A DNA stretch of 64,000 bases. Source: Modicisalibacter luteus DSM 23508. Lineage in GTDB: Bacteria > Pseudomonadota > Gammaproteobacteria > Pseudomonadales > Halomonadaceae. A program made the position numbers and the translations under genes. Numbering within the stretch: the stretch's first letter is position 1; every line of letters begins with the position of its first letter. The notes under the pieces are model-generated. The model was not told the DNA's origin. It was given only the letters and a program-made list of their open reading frames with translations, and searched no databases. The stretch spans positions 62,001 to 126,000 of the forward strand of contig NZ_KB900001.1 in NCBI RefSeq assembly GCF_000378505.1, read 5' to 3'. Shown one piece after another: positions 9,101-17,870 of this stretch.

Positions 9101-9624
9101 TTACTGAGCGCTTCCGTGAATTCCTGCGCATCGCTTTTGGCGAAGAGCATTACGAGGAAAATCTCCGCTTTGTCGAGCAGGCACTGGGCAAGGACATCCG
9201 CAAGTACTTCCTAAAGGACTTTTATAACGACCACGTGCGTCGTTACAAGAAACGGCCCATCTACTGGCTGTTCTCCTCACCCAAGGGCTCATTCAATGCG
9301 CTGATCTATATGCACCGCTACCAGACTCATACCGTGGGCACGGTGCTGGAGTATCTGCGCGATTTCAAAGACGAGAAGCTGAAAGCCCGGAAAAACCATC
9401 TGGAAGCCGTCAGTATCAGCACGGGGGCCTCCCAGGGCGATAAGACCAAGGCCCTGAAAGAGATCGAGAAGATCAACAAAATCCTCGCCGAGCTGGATGA
9501 CTACGAGCGGGATGTGCTCTACCCGTTGGCAACGGAGCAGAAGGAAATCAATCTCGATGACGGGGTGAAGTTTAATTATCCCAGATTTGGCGAAGCCTTG
9601 AAGAAAATTCCAGGATTGTCCTGA
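6109..9624 (+). CDS. pglX: BREX-1 adenine-specific DNA methyltransferase PglX
   Basis: 1171-residue methyltransferase, the normal size for BREX-1 PglX. SAM-binding motif I, DPACGSGHML, is at about residues 292-301, and the catalytic motif IV, NPPY, near residue 466 marks an N6-adenine (gamma-class) enzyme. The N-terminal part is helical; the segment after NPPY should hold the target-recognition region, and the C-terminal third is again helical and charged. PglX marks the host's own non-palindromic sites and is required for exclusion of unmodified phage DNA. The segment at about 7,600-8,560 is visibly AT-richer than its flanks (one 60-base row at 7861 counts 24 G+C), which suggests exchange of the recognition domain. 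The reading frame is intact. Confidence 0.95.
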   Translation: METSKLKKFAQFARRSLLEQVTAKLKLVLAEESPARRERPQAIKKLEEAIAEQGKEQVIERVAYIWFNRFCALRFMDVNRYNRIGVVSPAEGQFQPEILADAKMGHIDAEMVSESTCQKIFTLLDGKTPSQDPQGEAYRLLVVAACNYWHSAMPFLFERIDDYTELLMPDDLLSGNSILAYTREAMTPDSCEDVEVIGWLYQFYISEKKDQVFADLKKNTKVTPENIPAATQLFTPHWIVRYLVENSLGRLWMLNRPDSSLIEHMDYYIKPEEPETDFLRIGSPEEIKICDPACGSGHMLTYAFDLLYVIYEEEGYEPADIPAKILAHNLYGIEIDERAAELAAFALTMKARAKQRRFFRNAVQPNVVVLENVMFTDTEIQEVASVVGNNLFTDELRETLGQFEQAKNFGSLIVPKLRDPAETLRMVEERDFGSDLLLKEVQARVVEVLRMAEALSPQYHVVVANPPYMGGRGMNPKLDAFAKAHYEDSKSDLFAMFIERSAALARNFGFVSMITMQSWMFLSRHQKLREKIVEGLPIRSMAHLGTGAFDSIGGEVVSTTAFVLAKNGKTTEQGSFVDLRDGRSEAKKSEALRKAANGESSINIVSSKTFEEIDGKPIAHWISDKFRSCFRDLNAIKDVFKPAVGLNTGDNDRYLKQWFEVGHVGIFFHANDLQEAANRTEKWFPYNKGGGHRKWYGNQSHVINWQYDGQEVKRFATLRNKGKHWSRYIQNLDKMFLECVTWSDISTTSFAARFSPGGFLFDVKGSSGVPHRAEDLSPVLSLLCSKLMPEFMRCVNPTSTFQVGDLARVPYARPKELRNLSANELQTVKITKSDWDAYETSWDFTRLPLLLSDHRAETLAATYNALRTHWQRMAKEMQSLEEENNRIFIDAYGLQDELTPDVALEDVTLTCNPHYRYDNNKREEELEALLLADTMRDLVSYAVGCMFGRYALEEPGLILANQGETIGDYLKLIPEPSFPADDDNVIPMLDGDWFTDDITERFREFLRIAFGEEHYEENLRFVEQALGKDIRKYFLKDFYNDHVRRYKKRPIYWLFSSPKGSFNALIYMHRYQTHTVGTVLEYLRDFKDEKLKARKNHLEAVSISTGASQGDKTKALKEIEKINKILAELDDYERDVLYPLATEQKEINLDDGVKFNYPRFGEALKKIPGLS

Positions 9625-9644
9625 AGCAGTAAGGAGCTGTCGGC

Positions 9645-11525
9645 ATGGCGGGTGAGTACGAGAAGGCCATTACTATCAAAGACTCAATTGATGCTATCAA
9701 CCAGCGAGACTATCTGCTGCCGGCAATACAGCGGAAGTTTGTCTGGAGCAGTCACCAGATTTGCGTGCTGTTCGACTCCATCATGCGTGGTTACCCCATC
9801 AACACTTTCATGATGTGGGAGATCAAGGATGATGGCATCAAGAACGACTACAAGTTCTACGAGTTCTTGAAGTCCTACTGCCAGCGCTTCAGTGAGGAGA
9901 ACCCTCACGTTCCAACCAATGCCAGTTATAAGGATTTCAGAGCTGTCATTGATGGCCAGCAGCGTCTTACATCCCTCTACATTGGTCTTTGCGGTACATA
10001 CGCGTACAAGAAGCCCAGGGTTTGGTGGCCTAGCACTCGCGACGACCGGGTGTTGCCGCCCCGCAAGCTGTATCTGGACCTGAAAGCACCTCTGGAATCG
10101 GAAGATGATGAATCATTGATGTATTACAACTTCAGGTTCCTGACAGACCGGCAATATAAGGACTCATTGGCTTCAGAGGCCCCGGCCCACCACTGGCTTT
10201 GCATGCATGAAATACTTAGGTATCCAAACCACGTAAGTAGCGATGATGTGCTTCTGGAGGTGGTAATACCAGAGCTCGAACGACGAGGGCTCAATGCGAA
10301 TGCTTTTGCCCGGAAGACACTGCTGAAAGTTTATGACGTGATCCGCTCTCAGCGGATCATCCATTACTTCAATGAAAATAGTCAGCAAATTGACCATGTT
10401 TTAGATGTGTTTATCCGCACCAACAGCGGAGGCACAAAGCTGGATTTTTCTGACCTCTTGATGTCGATAGCTGTTGCCCATTGGAATGGTGATTTTCGGA
10501 AAGAGCTTGATGATTTGACCCAGCACATCCATCAGAGCACTGAAATGGGCTTCTACATTGAGCGTGACTGGTTGTTAAAAACCTGCTTGATGCTGACGGA
10601 AGCCGATGTTCGCTTCAAAGTAAGAAACTTCAAAGGTGAGCAGGTTGCCCGAATCCAGCAAGAGTGGCCCGATATCAAGGAGTGTATCACCGAAACATTT
10701 CGCCTCGTGCGGCGGTTCGGTATTACGCCGCAGTCCCTGACCTCCAGAAATGCTGTTATTCCCATCTGCTACTACCTATATAAAAAATGCTCTGGAGGAG
10801 AGCCGCTCTTTAGGAAGATTAATAACCTGGCGAAATGCCACGAGCACCGTGCGGTGATAAGCCAGTGGTTTTACATGGTGCTGTTGAAAGGGGTCTTCGG
10901 CGGCCAAGCCGACTCGATTTTAAGCAGCATGAGGGATGTTCTGGAAAAACACCTCACCGACAATGCCTTCCCTTTGCCCGCGATCATCGAGCGTTACAAG
11001 GCGACGAACAAGGATCTACGTTTCGATGAAGAAACCCTCGATAAACTACTGGAAACCCAGCATGGAGAGGGGCGCTGCCGCGCGTTACTGCATTTACTGT
11101 TCCCGGAAATGAACGTTTCAGAGATCTTTCACATTGACCACCTGCACCCGAGGGCGGCATTTGACAAGAAGATGCTGAAGAGAGCCAGTTTACTGACTGA
11201 TGACGAGCAGTTGATGGAGTTTTATCGCGACCCAGTCCATTGGAATGCGATCCCCAATCTCCACCTACTGAATCATTCGCAAAACCTGTCCAAGAAAGAT
11301 CGCCCTTTGAAGGAATGGCTTTCTGACCCAAATGTGCATTTAACTCCTAGAGACCTGCTCATCGAGAATGCGGATCTGGAATTTACCTCATTCAAGGCGT
11401 TCTATCTGGCCAGGCGGGAAGCCCTGAAACAGCGCTTGATATCCAGAGTCTACATGTCCGCGCCGCTGTCGGCTGAGAGTGTCGCTGATAGTGAGGACGA
11501 AGATTTGCAAGAGGCGGTCTCATGA
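9645..11525 (+). CDS. DUF262/HNH-type GmrSD (BrxU-like) endonuclease, BREX-embedded
   Basis: 626-residue protein with an N-terminal DUF262 (GmrS-type, ParB/Srx-like) domain, including PAIQRKFVW near residue 24 and the signature DGQQRLTSL near residue 103. The C-terminal His-metal nuclease region of DUF1524/HNH type shows HIDHLHPRAAF near residue 495, followed by NAIPNLHLLN and NLSKKDRPLKEWL. The GmrSD family comprises type IV restriction enzymes that use NTP to cut modified phage DNA; BrxU is a GmrSD protein found in a BREX island. Here the gene is inside the operon, 20 bp after pglX and overlapping pglZ by ATGA (11522-11525), so it is co-expressed with core BREX. It would complement BREX against phages with modified bases. 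Specificity cannot be read from sequence. Confidence 0.85.
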   Translation: MAGEYEKAITIKDSIDAINQRDYLLPAIQRKFVWSSHQICVLFDSIMRGYPINTFMMWEIKDDGIKNDYKFYEFLKSYCQRFSEENPHVPTNASYKDFRAVIDGQQRLTSLYIGLCGTYAYKKPRVWWPSTRDDRVLPPRKLYLDLKAPLESEDDESLMYYNFRFLTDRQYKDSLASEAPAHHWLCMHEILRYPNHVSSDDVLLEVVIPELERRGLNANAFARKTLLKVYDVIRSQRIIHYFNENSQQIDHVLDVFIRTNSGGTKLDFSDLLMSIAVAHWNGDFRKELDDLTQHIHQSTEMGFYIERDWLLKTCLMLTEADVRFKVRNFKGEQVARIQQEWPDIKECITETFRLVRRFGITPQSLTSRNAVIPICYYLYKKCSGGEPLFRKINNLAKCHEHRAVISQWFYMVLLKGVFGGQADSILSSMRDVLEKHLTDNAFPLPAIIERYKATNKDLRFDEETLDKLLETQHGEGRCRALLHLLFPEMNVSEIFHIDHLHPRAAFDKKMLKRASLLTDDEQLMEFYRDPVHWNAIPNLHLLNHSQNLSKKDRPLKEWLSDPNVHLTPRDLLIENADLEFTSFKAFYLARREALKQRLISRVYMSAPLSAESVADSEDEDLQEAVS

Positions 11526-14020
11526 GCAGCCAGATTCAAAGGGCTTTAACCCGACTATTTGACAAACACCGGATCATTTTCTGGTACGACGCCAAACAGG
11601 AGCTGCGCGGTGACTTCGAGACGGTTTCCATTCCGGACGTGGAGAAACTGGAGATCGCCAACAACGAGTACGGCCTGAAACATCGCATTCTTCGGGAGTC
11701 ACCGGAACAGAAGTTCCTTTTGTACAAGGAGGGGCCGCAACCAGAGGATCTGGACAACTGGTTGCTGGACGTACAGTTGGCCCACGGTGAATTCCGGACC
11801 GACCAGGTGGCCATCTGGCTGTCCGAACTGGAATTGGGCCTCGAGTTCGCCGAGGTGGCCCAGGCTCACGCGGAGTTTTTCCAGGCGATCAAGCGCAAGG
11901 AGGCGTTGAAGAAGTTGCTGAAACCGGACGACACCGCCGGTCAGCTGCGCCTAAAGATGCTGGCTGTATGTGCCGGTAGTGAGCCCCGTATGGACTCGGT
12001 GGTGGAAACCCTGCTGCAGCAACTGGCGGAAGACCGTGATGATGGCATCCGGCTGATTGAACGGTGCGGTCTGGATAGCTTCCTATGGGAACAACTGACC
12101 CGTTTCTACGGCTACGAGGCCAGTGAACCTAGCCTGCGCGACTTTGTGATTGAGCTTTTCAAGTCTTGCTACGCCATGGGCACTGATGGCGAGGTTAAAC
12201 TGACCGGCGATGCCTTAGTGTTCCTCAAACGCTGGAAAGACAGCCGGCAGTTCGAGCAAGGTTTTGAAACTCTGTCTGCCGAGTGTGCTGAGGTGCTGGG
12301 CATTGAGCAGGATCTCGGTAAGCGGGACTTCCGGGACCTGGTTGAGCTGGACTACTTCCGGCTAATCGATCAAAAGATTATCAGTGACCTGGTGCGGGCG
12401 GTGGTTGGCCGCACGGTTACCAGCGGCGATGTGGCATTGTGGGTGCGGCAGCGGCGCCAGGGCCATTGGTACGAGGATTTTCGGAACCTATACGAGGCCA
12501 TTGAGTTTGCGGCCCGTTTTATCCAGATGCTGGGTGAGGCTCGTCTCACCATGGACAGCCTCTCCGACGGCGTTCAGCGATACAGCCGCTCCTGGTTCCA
12601 ACTGGATCAGCTCTACCGCAAGTTTACCTACCATGTGCGCATGTCTGGCCAGTCATCGTTGATGGGCGAGCTTAGTGAGCAGGTGGAGAACCTGTATTCC
12701 AACAACTATCTGCTCAAGCTGGGCGATGGCTTCCAGGTTCACGTAGATGCCGCGCCGCGCTGGGAGGCCTATCGGGTTATTCAGCAAAAGGCCTTTTTCG
12801 AGCACTGGGTTCGCCCGTACCTGCGCAAGGACAAACGGATCTGCGTGATCATTTCCGACGCCATGCGCTATGAGATTGGTGACGAGCTGCTGGGCCTTAT
12901 CCGACAGGAAGATCGCTACAGCGCGGAGCTCGAACCGGCACTCTCAACCCTGCCTAGCTATACCCAGCTCGGTATGGCGGCGCTACTGCCCAACAAGGCG
13001 CTGGCGATCGCCGACAACGATACCGGCACGGTACTGGTAGACGGCCAGAGCTCACAGGGTACGGCCAACCGAACCAAAATTTTACAGGCCGCCCTAGGTG
13101 GGCGGGGCCAGGCCGTCAAGGCGGAAGATTTTATGCAGCTCAACCGGGAAGACAGCCGGGAGCTGCTCAAAGGTAATGACCTGCTGTATATCTACCACAA
13201 CCGCATCGACCACACCGGCGACAAGATGCATTCAGAGGGGCAGGCTTTTGAAGCAGCGGAACAAACCCTAGGTGACCTTATACGCCTGATCAAAAAGCTG
13301 ACGGCGGCCAACGCCAACAACCTACTGATCACGGCTGATCATGGCTTCATTTACCAGAACCGTGAACTGGATGAGAGTGACTTCTTGGGTGAAGCCGTTT
13401 CCGGCGACGATATTCGCTACCGGGATCGTCGTTTCGTGCTGGGCAAGGGGCTGTCCACCTCTCCGGCCTTCCATCACTTCTCGTCTGAGCAGCTTGGGCT
13501 GGATGGCGATATGGAAGTTCAGATTCCCAAGTCCATCAACCGGCTGCGCCTTAAAGGCTCAGGCAGCCGCTTTGTTCATGGCGGCGCATCCCTTCAGGAA
13601 GTTGTGATTCCGGTCCTGAAGGTCAACAAGAAGCGCCAGAGCGATGTCAGCGCCGTTGAGGTGGACATCCTGCGAGGGGCCAGCTCGGTGATCACCTCCG
13701 GCCAACTAGCGGTCACCTTGTATCAGTCCGGGCCGGTTACCGAGAAGGTACAGCCTCGCCATCTGCGGGCTGGAATTTTCACGCAAGCAGGTGAGTTGAT
13801 CTCGGATAGTCATGAGCTCTCCTTTGACCTGACCTCGGAGAACCCCCGCGAGCGGGAGCTTCAGGTGCGTTTTGTGCTGAGCCGAAAAGCGGACGAGGCT
13901 AACGGCCAGGAGGTCTTCCTGCGGCTGGAAGAACAGCATGCCGGCACCTCGCACTACAAGGAATACAAGTCGCTTAGGTATTTGATGCGGCGGTCCTTTA
14001 CCAGCGATTTTGATTTTTAG
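11522..14020 (+). CDS. pglZ: BREX-1 phosphatase-fold protein PglZ (type A)
   Basis: 832-residue PglZ with the alkaline-phosphatase superfamily core. The metal-binding strand VIISDAMRYE is near residue 441, and ITADHGFIY near residue 602 carries the second metal-ligand Asp-His. The N-terminal half is helical and acidic, and a beta-rich C-terminal domain follows the PglZ core. PglZ is a universal BREX component; purified homologues behave as metal-dependent phosphodiesterases or nucleases in the literature, and it works with PglX and BrxC. The start overlaps the stop of the DUF262 gene. The ankyrin-repeat gene begins 25 bp downstream. The frame is intact. Confidence 0.95.
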   Translation: MSSQIQRALTRLFDKHRIIFWYDAKQELRGDFETVSIPDVEKLEIANNEYGLKHRILRESPEQKFLLYKEGPQPEDLDNWLLDVQLAHGEFRTDQVAIWLSELELGLEFAEVAQAHAEFFQAIKRKEALKKLLKPDDTAGQLRLKMLAVCAGSEPRMDSVVETLLQQLAEDRDDGIRLIERCGLDSFLWEQLTRFYGYEASEPSLRDFVIELFKSCYAMGTDGEVKLTGDALVFLKRWKDSRQFEQGFETLSAECAEVLGIEQDLGKRDFRDLVELDYFRLIDQKIISDLVRAVVGRTVTSGDVALWVRQRRQGHWYEDFRNLYEAIEFAARFIQMLGEARLTMDSLSDGVQRYSRSWFQLDQLYRKFTYHVRMSGQSSLMGELSEQVENLYSNNYLLKLGDGFQVHVDAAPRWEAYRVIQQKAFFEHWVRPYLRKDKRICVIISDAMRYEIGDELLGLIRQEDRYSAELEPALSTLPSYTQLGMAALLPNKALAIADNDTGTVLVDGQSSQGTANRTKILQAALGGRGQAVKAEDFMQLNREDSRELLKGNDLLYIYHNRIDHTGDKMHSEGQAFEAAEQTLGDLIRLIKKLTAANANNLLITADHGFIYQNRELDESDFLGEAVSGDDIRYRDRRFVLGKGLSTSPAFHHFSSEQLGLDGDMEVQIPKSINRLRLKGSGSRFVHGGASLQEVVIPVLKVNKKRQSDVSAVEVDILRGASSVITSGQLAVTLYQSGPVTEKVQPRHLRAGIFTQAGELISDSHELSFDLTSENPRERELQVRFVLSRKADEANGQEVFLRLEEQHAGTSHYKEYKSLRYLMRRSFTSDFDF

Positions 14021-14045
14021 ATTCAGGGATTATGAGGGGTAGTAC

Positions 14046-15200
14046 ATGAGCGCACTGCTGGAAGCGGTTAGAGAAGGGCGGTGGGCCGACGTTAAAGCTG
14101 CCTTGTCCGAAGACGATTCTATTGACTGTGAGGAGCTCAGTGCGACGGCTTTTACCCTGGCGCTGGAGTCGGGCTTTAAAAATGTCGCGATAGAACTGCT
14201 TGCGGATCCAAGATTTGATCCGAATGCTAGGGATACTGAACCGCTCAGGCTGGCAGTTCGGCTTGGCTACCTCGATACTGCGTCCATTCTTTTGGAGAAA
14301 GGGGCTAACCCGAATTTCCGCTGTAAAGAATCCAGCAGTGCCCTGCTGTTGGCGCTTGAGTATGAGTATTTTGACCTTGCCCAGCAGATGGTTGCCAAGG
14401 GCGCTGAGCTGAATATTCGTAACTCAAAAGGGTGGACGCCACTCATCTGGGCGACTATTAAAGGCTACCGCCGCATCGTGGAGTTCTTGCTGGAGAATGG
14501 CGCGGATATCCACATCTGCAATAACGATGGCTGGAATGCGTTGACGGGCGCTTATTTCAAACAGCGTACCGATATTGTGGAATTGTTGATTGAGCGCGGA
14601 GCCCACTTTGGCAGGAAATATAGTGAAGCAGCGCTGCTATCCGCGTATGAGCAAGGCTACGATGACACGGTCAGAAAGCTTGTCAGCGAAGGCTGTAACG
14701 TCAACATTATGGATGCCGATGGCACACCGTTGCTGATACTGGCGATACGTCGCGGAGACTTAGCTGCCGTGAAGTTATTCCTGGAGCATGGTGCGGATGC
14801 TAATTGCCGGTCGGATAAAGGTAATTCGGCTCTAAGTGTGGCCTTGGATGTGCGCGAAGAGATTGCTGAGCTGCTCATAGAGCATGGCGCTTCCCCCAAT
14901 ATCCCGAACCAAAAGGGTTGGTGGCCATTACACACAGCCGCGGATCGGGGAAATGCTGAACTTTGTAAGCATCTGATGGACAGAGGCGCAAACCCAGACC
15001 AGAGAATCAACGGATCTAGCACCCCTTTGATTCTTGCTGCAGGGGAGGGGCATCTGAAAGTGGTTGAGTTGCTGGTTGAAAGCGGCGCCAACCTTAACCT
15101 AAAGAATCCAAAAGGTTTTACTGCTCACAAGCTTGCTGAGTTACTTAAACATCATTCAGTGCGGAACCTTTTGGAGAATAAAGGTTGCGTAACGACATGA
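14046..15200 (+). CDS. Ankyrin-repeat protein embedded in BREX operon
   Basis: 384-residue protein made almost wholly of ankyrin repeats, about ten to eleven units of 33 residues. Recurrent elements such as GWTPLIWATIKGYRRIVEFLLENGAD and LxLAIRRGDLAAVKLFLEHGAD are visible. There is no signal peptide or membrane segment, so it should be cytoplasmic. Ankyrin arrays are protein-binding scaffolds. The stop overlaps the start of the next gene (ATGA at 15197-15200), which encodes a small Mrr-like putative nuclease, so the likely partner is that protein; the array may hold it inactive or tether it to BREX. It is not a canonical BREX gene. Function is inferred from repeats and coupling only. Confidence 0.8.
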   Translation: MSALLEAVREGRWADVKAALSEDDSIDCEELSATAFTLALESGFKNVAIELLADPRFDPNARDTEPLRLAVRLGYLDTASILLEKGANPNFRCKESSSALLLALEYEYFDLAQQMVAKGAELNIRNSKGWTPLIWATIKGYRRIVEFLLENGADIHICNNDGWNALTGAYFKQRTDIVELLIERGAHFGRKYSEAALLSAYEQGYDDTVRKLVSEGCNVNIMDADGTPLLILAIRRGDLAAVKLFLEHGADANCRSDKGNSALSVALDVREEIAELLIEHGASPNIPNQKGWWPLHTAADRGNAELCKHLMDRGANPDQRINGSSTPLILAAGEGHLKVVELLVESGANLNLKNPKGFTAHKLAELLKHHSVRNLLENKGCVTT

Positions 15201-15703
15201 TCGAGACTTCCGAGGTGTTCGAGGCGATCAGAAGAGGCTATAACGAGTTTGAAGCCGCATCGAATACTGAGATTCTCGATTATTTCTCTGCTATTGATGG
15301 CGAATCGGTGGCCGGGCATGCCAGCCATATCAAAGGTATTCTGTTTGAACAGGAATACGTAGACCTGTTGGCAGCCCGAGGGGTAGAGGCTCAGGTATTT
15401 GAGGCGACAAACCATCCGGTAACTGATATTGCCATTATGGATGGTGATAACATCGTGCAAGAGATTCAGCTCAAGGCTACAGACAGCAGCAGCTACATCA
15501 GTGCAACCATCGAGGAGAATCTGGATGTTGCGATTGTGGCGACCTCAGAAGTGGCCGCAGGCTTTGATGATGATACGGTGACCGATTCCGGAATTGATGA
15601 TGCAGCTCTGGAGCAGGCGGTCAGTGAAGCTGTTCTGGATGAGGCGGTTAATCCTATGAGCCCATTGTCAGTGATTGGCTGGATGTTCGGTCTGCCTTTT
15701 TAA
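15197..15703 (+). CDS. Small Mrr-like putative nuclease coupled to ankyrin protein
   Basis: 168-residue acidic protein, not a family I can name. Residues 47-95 resemble a Mrr-type restriction fold: a helix GILFEQEYVDLLAARG (Glu51/Glu53), then VTDIAI with Asp77, a short turn, and EIQLK with Gln91 and Lys93, giving an E...D...QxK pattern. The second half is very acidic and rich in Ala, and the chain ends in a short hydrophobic tail (VIGWMFGLPF). The ATG at 15197 is preferred over an upstream TTG at 15185 because it forms an ATGA overlap with the ankyrin gene. brxL starts 19 bp downstream. Nuclease activity is inferred; a toxin-like effector controlled by the ankyrin partner is the main hypothesis. 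Confidence 0.6.
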   Translation: MIETSEVFEAIRRGYNEFEAASNTEILDYFSAIDGESVAGHASHIKGILFEQEYVDLLAARGVEAQVFEATNHPVTDIAIMDGDNIVQEIQLKATDSSSYISATIEENLDVAIVATSEVAAGFDDDTVTDSGIDDAALEQAVSEAVLDEAVNPMSPLSVIGWMFGLPF

Positions 15704-15722
15704 TTCTGTAACAAACAAGGAA

Positions 15723-17780
15723 ATGAAAGTGAGCGTACTGGACGACAAAATTAATCAGCACTTCCCAGGTCTTGTAGTGCGCAAAGATCTGGTGAAAACG
15801 GTCAAGGGCAACGCCATTGTGCCATCGTATGTGCTGGAGTATTTGCTCGGTCAGTATTGCGCTACCAATGACGAAGCCACGATCCAGACCGGGATCGAAA
15901 CGGTAAAAGAGATTCTGGCCAAGCACTATGTGCATCGAAATGAAGCTGGGCTGGTACGTTCTAACATCAAAGAAAAAGGCCGTTATAAGGTTATCGACAA
16001 GATAAACGTGGCCTTGAATGAGAAGACGGACGCCTATGAGGCTCAGTTCTCCAATCTTGGCATCAAGAAAGTGTTGGTGGATTCAGGAACCGTCAAGACT
16101 CACACCAAGCTATTGGTGAGTGGTGTCTGGTGTATCGCGGACATCGAATACGTATTTTCTGAAGATCAGAACGTTAGCCCCTGGATTCTATCCACCCTCA
16201 AGCCAATTCAGCTTTCGCATTTCGACTACGATGCCTACGTCGCTGCGCGGCAAAAGTTCAGCACCGATGAGTGGATTGATCTGCTGATACAGAGCATCGG
16301 CTTCAACCCGGAGATGTTTGGGCGGCGCAGTAAGCTAACGCAACTGGTCCGGTTGATTCCGTTCTGCGAGCGGAACTACAACCTGATTGAACTTGGCCCC
16401 AAGGGGACAGGTAAATCCCACGTTTACTCTGAGTTCTCGCCCCATGGGATACTGGTATCCGGTGGTGAAGTCACCGTACCCAAGCTGTTTGTGAATAACT
16501 CCAGCGGCAAGATTGGCCTAGTGGGGTACTGGGATTGCGTAGCTTTCGACGAATTCGCTGGCAAGCAGAAGCGCGTCGACAAAGCCCTCGTCGACATCAT
16601 GAAAAACTACATGGCCAATAAGTCCTTCTCCCGGGGCGTGGAAACCCTGGGCGCCGAGGCTTCTATGGTGTTCGTGGGGAATACCCGGCACACCGTTCCT
16701 TACATGCTAAAGCATTCAGACCTGTTCGATGAGTTACCGGACAAGTTTTACGATTCTGCCTTTTTGGACCGGATCCATTTCTACATCCCGGGGTGGGAGG
16801 TCGACATCATCCGGGGCGAGATGTTCTCCGACGGCTATGGCTTCGTGGTGGACTATCTTGCGGAAATCCTGCGTTCAATGCGGAATTACGATTATTCCGA
16901 TCAGTACCGGGAGCACTTTACCCTTTCTTCGGATATCTCGACTCGGGACCGGGACGGTATCAACAAGACCTTTTCCGGCTTGATGAAGATCCTGTTCCCC
17001 CAGGGTGGAGCGACCAGGGATGAGGTTGAAGAAGTGCTGCGTTTTGCCATTGAGGGACGGAAGCGGGTCAAGGACCAGTTACAACGGATTGATACCACCT
17101 ACGGCGAAGTACGCTTTTCCTACCAGGATCAGCAGGGCCAGGAAACGCTGGTCACCACACTTGAGGAGGAAGAGTACCCGGGCTACTACCACCAGACGGT
17201 GTCCACCCCTAAGGACGGGGGCGCAGAACCCGAGCCAACAGCGGACGTTAAAGGTGTCGAGCCCAAGGAGCCCCACGCCTCTGAGCCCGTGCTGGAGGAA
17301 AAGCACCTGACCTTCCAGGAAAATCAGAAGGGCATCTCATTTGACGGCTTGTTTGGCGCATATCTGAAGGGAGCCAGCAAGATCACCGTCACAGACCCCT
17401 ACATTCGGCTGTTCTACCAGATCCGCAATTTCATGGAGTTTCTCGAAGCCATCGTGAAGAACAAGGCTGAAGAGGATGAAGTGGCGGTTCACCTCTTCAC
17501 CGTCCGGGATGAGTTCAAGGGTGATCTTCAAGACGAAAGTTTTGAAAAGATCCGGGAGTCCGCTTGCACCGTGGGCATCGACTTCACCTGGGAGTTTGAC
17601 GAAACTGGCACCATTCACGCCCGCTATATCGTCACGGACCATGGCTGGAAGATATCGCTGGACCGGGGGCTGGACATCTTCCAGCACTACGAGATGAATG
17701 AGGCTTTCGCATTTGCCAACCGGCTGCAGCAGTTTCGTTCCATCAAGGCATTTGAAGTGTCTTTTATCAAGAGAGTCTAA
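15723..17780 (+). CDS. brxL: BREX type I Lon-like AAA+ protein BrxL
   Basis: 685-residue BrxL. The AAA+ Walker A motif LGPKGTGKSH is near residues 224-233, with a Walker B-like VAFDEFAG about 50 residues later and an NTRHTVPYM arginine-finger region. The C-terminal end matches the Lon-like domain of BrxL, reached through a Pro/Glu-rich linker around residues 485-525. BrxL forms DNA-binding multimers and is required for phage defence but not for host methylation in studied type I systems. The ATG at 15723 is chosen for its AAGGAA ribosome-binding site and family-like MKVSVLDDKI start; an upstream in-frame start would add 16 unrelated residues. It closes the operon. A weak AGCCT/AGGCT hairpin follows at about 17,791-17,808. 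Confidence 0.95.
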   Translation: MKVSVLDDKINQHFPGLVVRKDLVKTVKGNAIVPSYVLEYLLGQYCATNDEATIQTGIETVKEILAKHYVHRNEAGLVRSNIKEKGRYKVIDKINVALNEKTDAYEAQFSNLGIKKVLVDSGTVKTHTKLLVSGVWCIADIEYVFSEDQNVSPWILSTLKPIQLSHFDYDAYVAARQKFSTDEWIDLLIQSIGFNPEMFGRRSKLTQLVRLIPFCERNYNLIELGPKGTGKSHVYSEFSPHGILVSGGEVTVPKLFVNNSSGKIGLVGYWDCVAFDEFAGKQKRVDKALVDIMKNYMANKSFSRGVETLGAEASMVFVGNTRHTVPYMLKHSDLFDELPDKFYDSAFLDRIHFYIPGWEVDIIRGEMFSDGYGFVVDYLAEILRSMRNYDYSDQYREHFTLSSDISTRDRDGINKTFSGLMKILFPQGGATRDEVEEVLRFAIEGRKRVKDQLQRIDTTYGEVRFSYQDQQGQETLVTTLEEEEYPGYYHQTVSTPKDGGAEPEPTADVKGVEPKEPHASEPVLEEKHLTFQENQKGISFDGLFGAYLKGASKITVTDPYIRLFYQIRNFMEFLEAIVKNKAEEDEVAVHLFTVRDEFKGDLQDESFEKIRESACTVGIDFTWEFDETGTIHARYIVTDHGWKISLDRGLDIFQHYEMNEAFAFANRLQQFRSIKAFEVSFIKRV

Positions 17781-17870
17781 GAATCATAGAGCCTTTAAGA
17801 ATAGGCTTATGGTCAGCTTTCCGGCCCCTCCCATTCCCAGCAGTACTGACGCTGCGGATAAACGCCCGGG

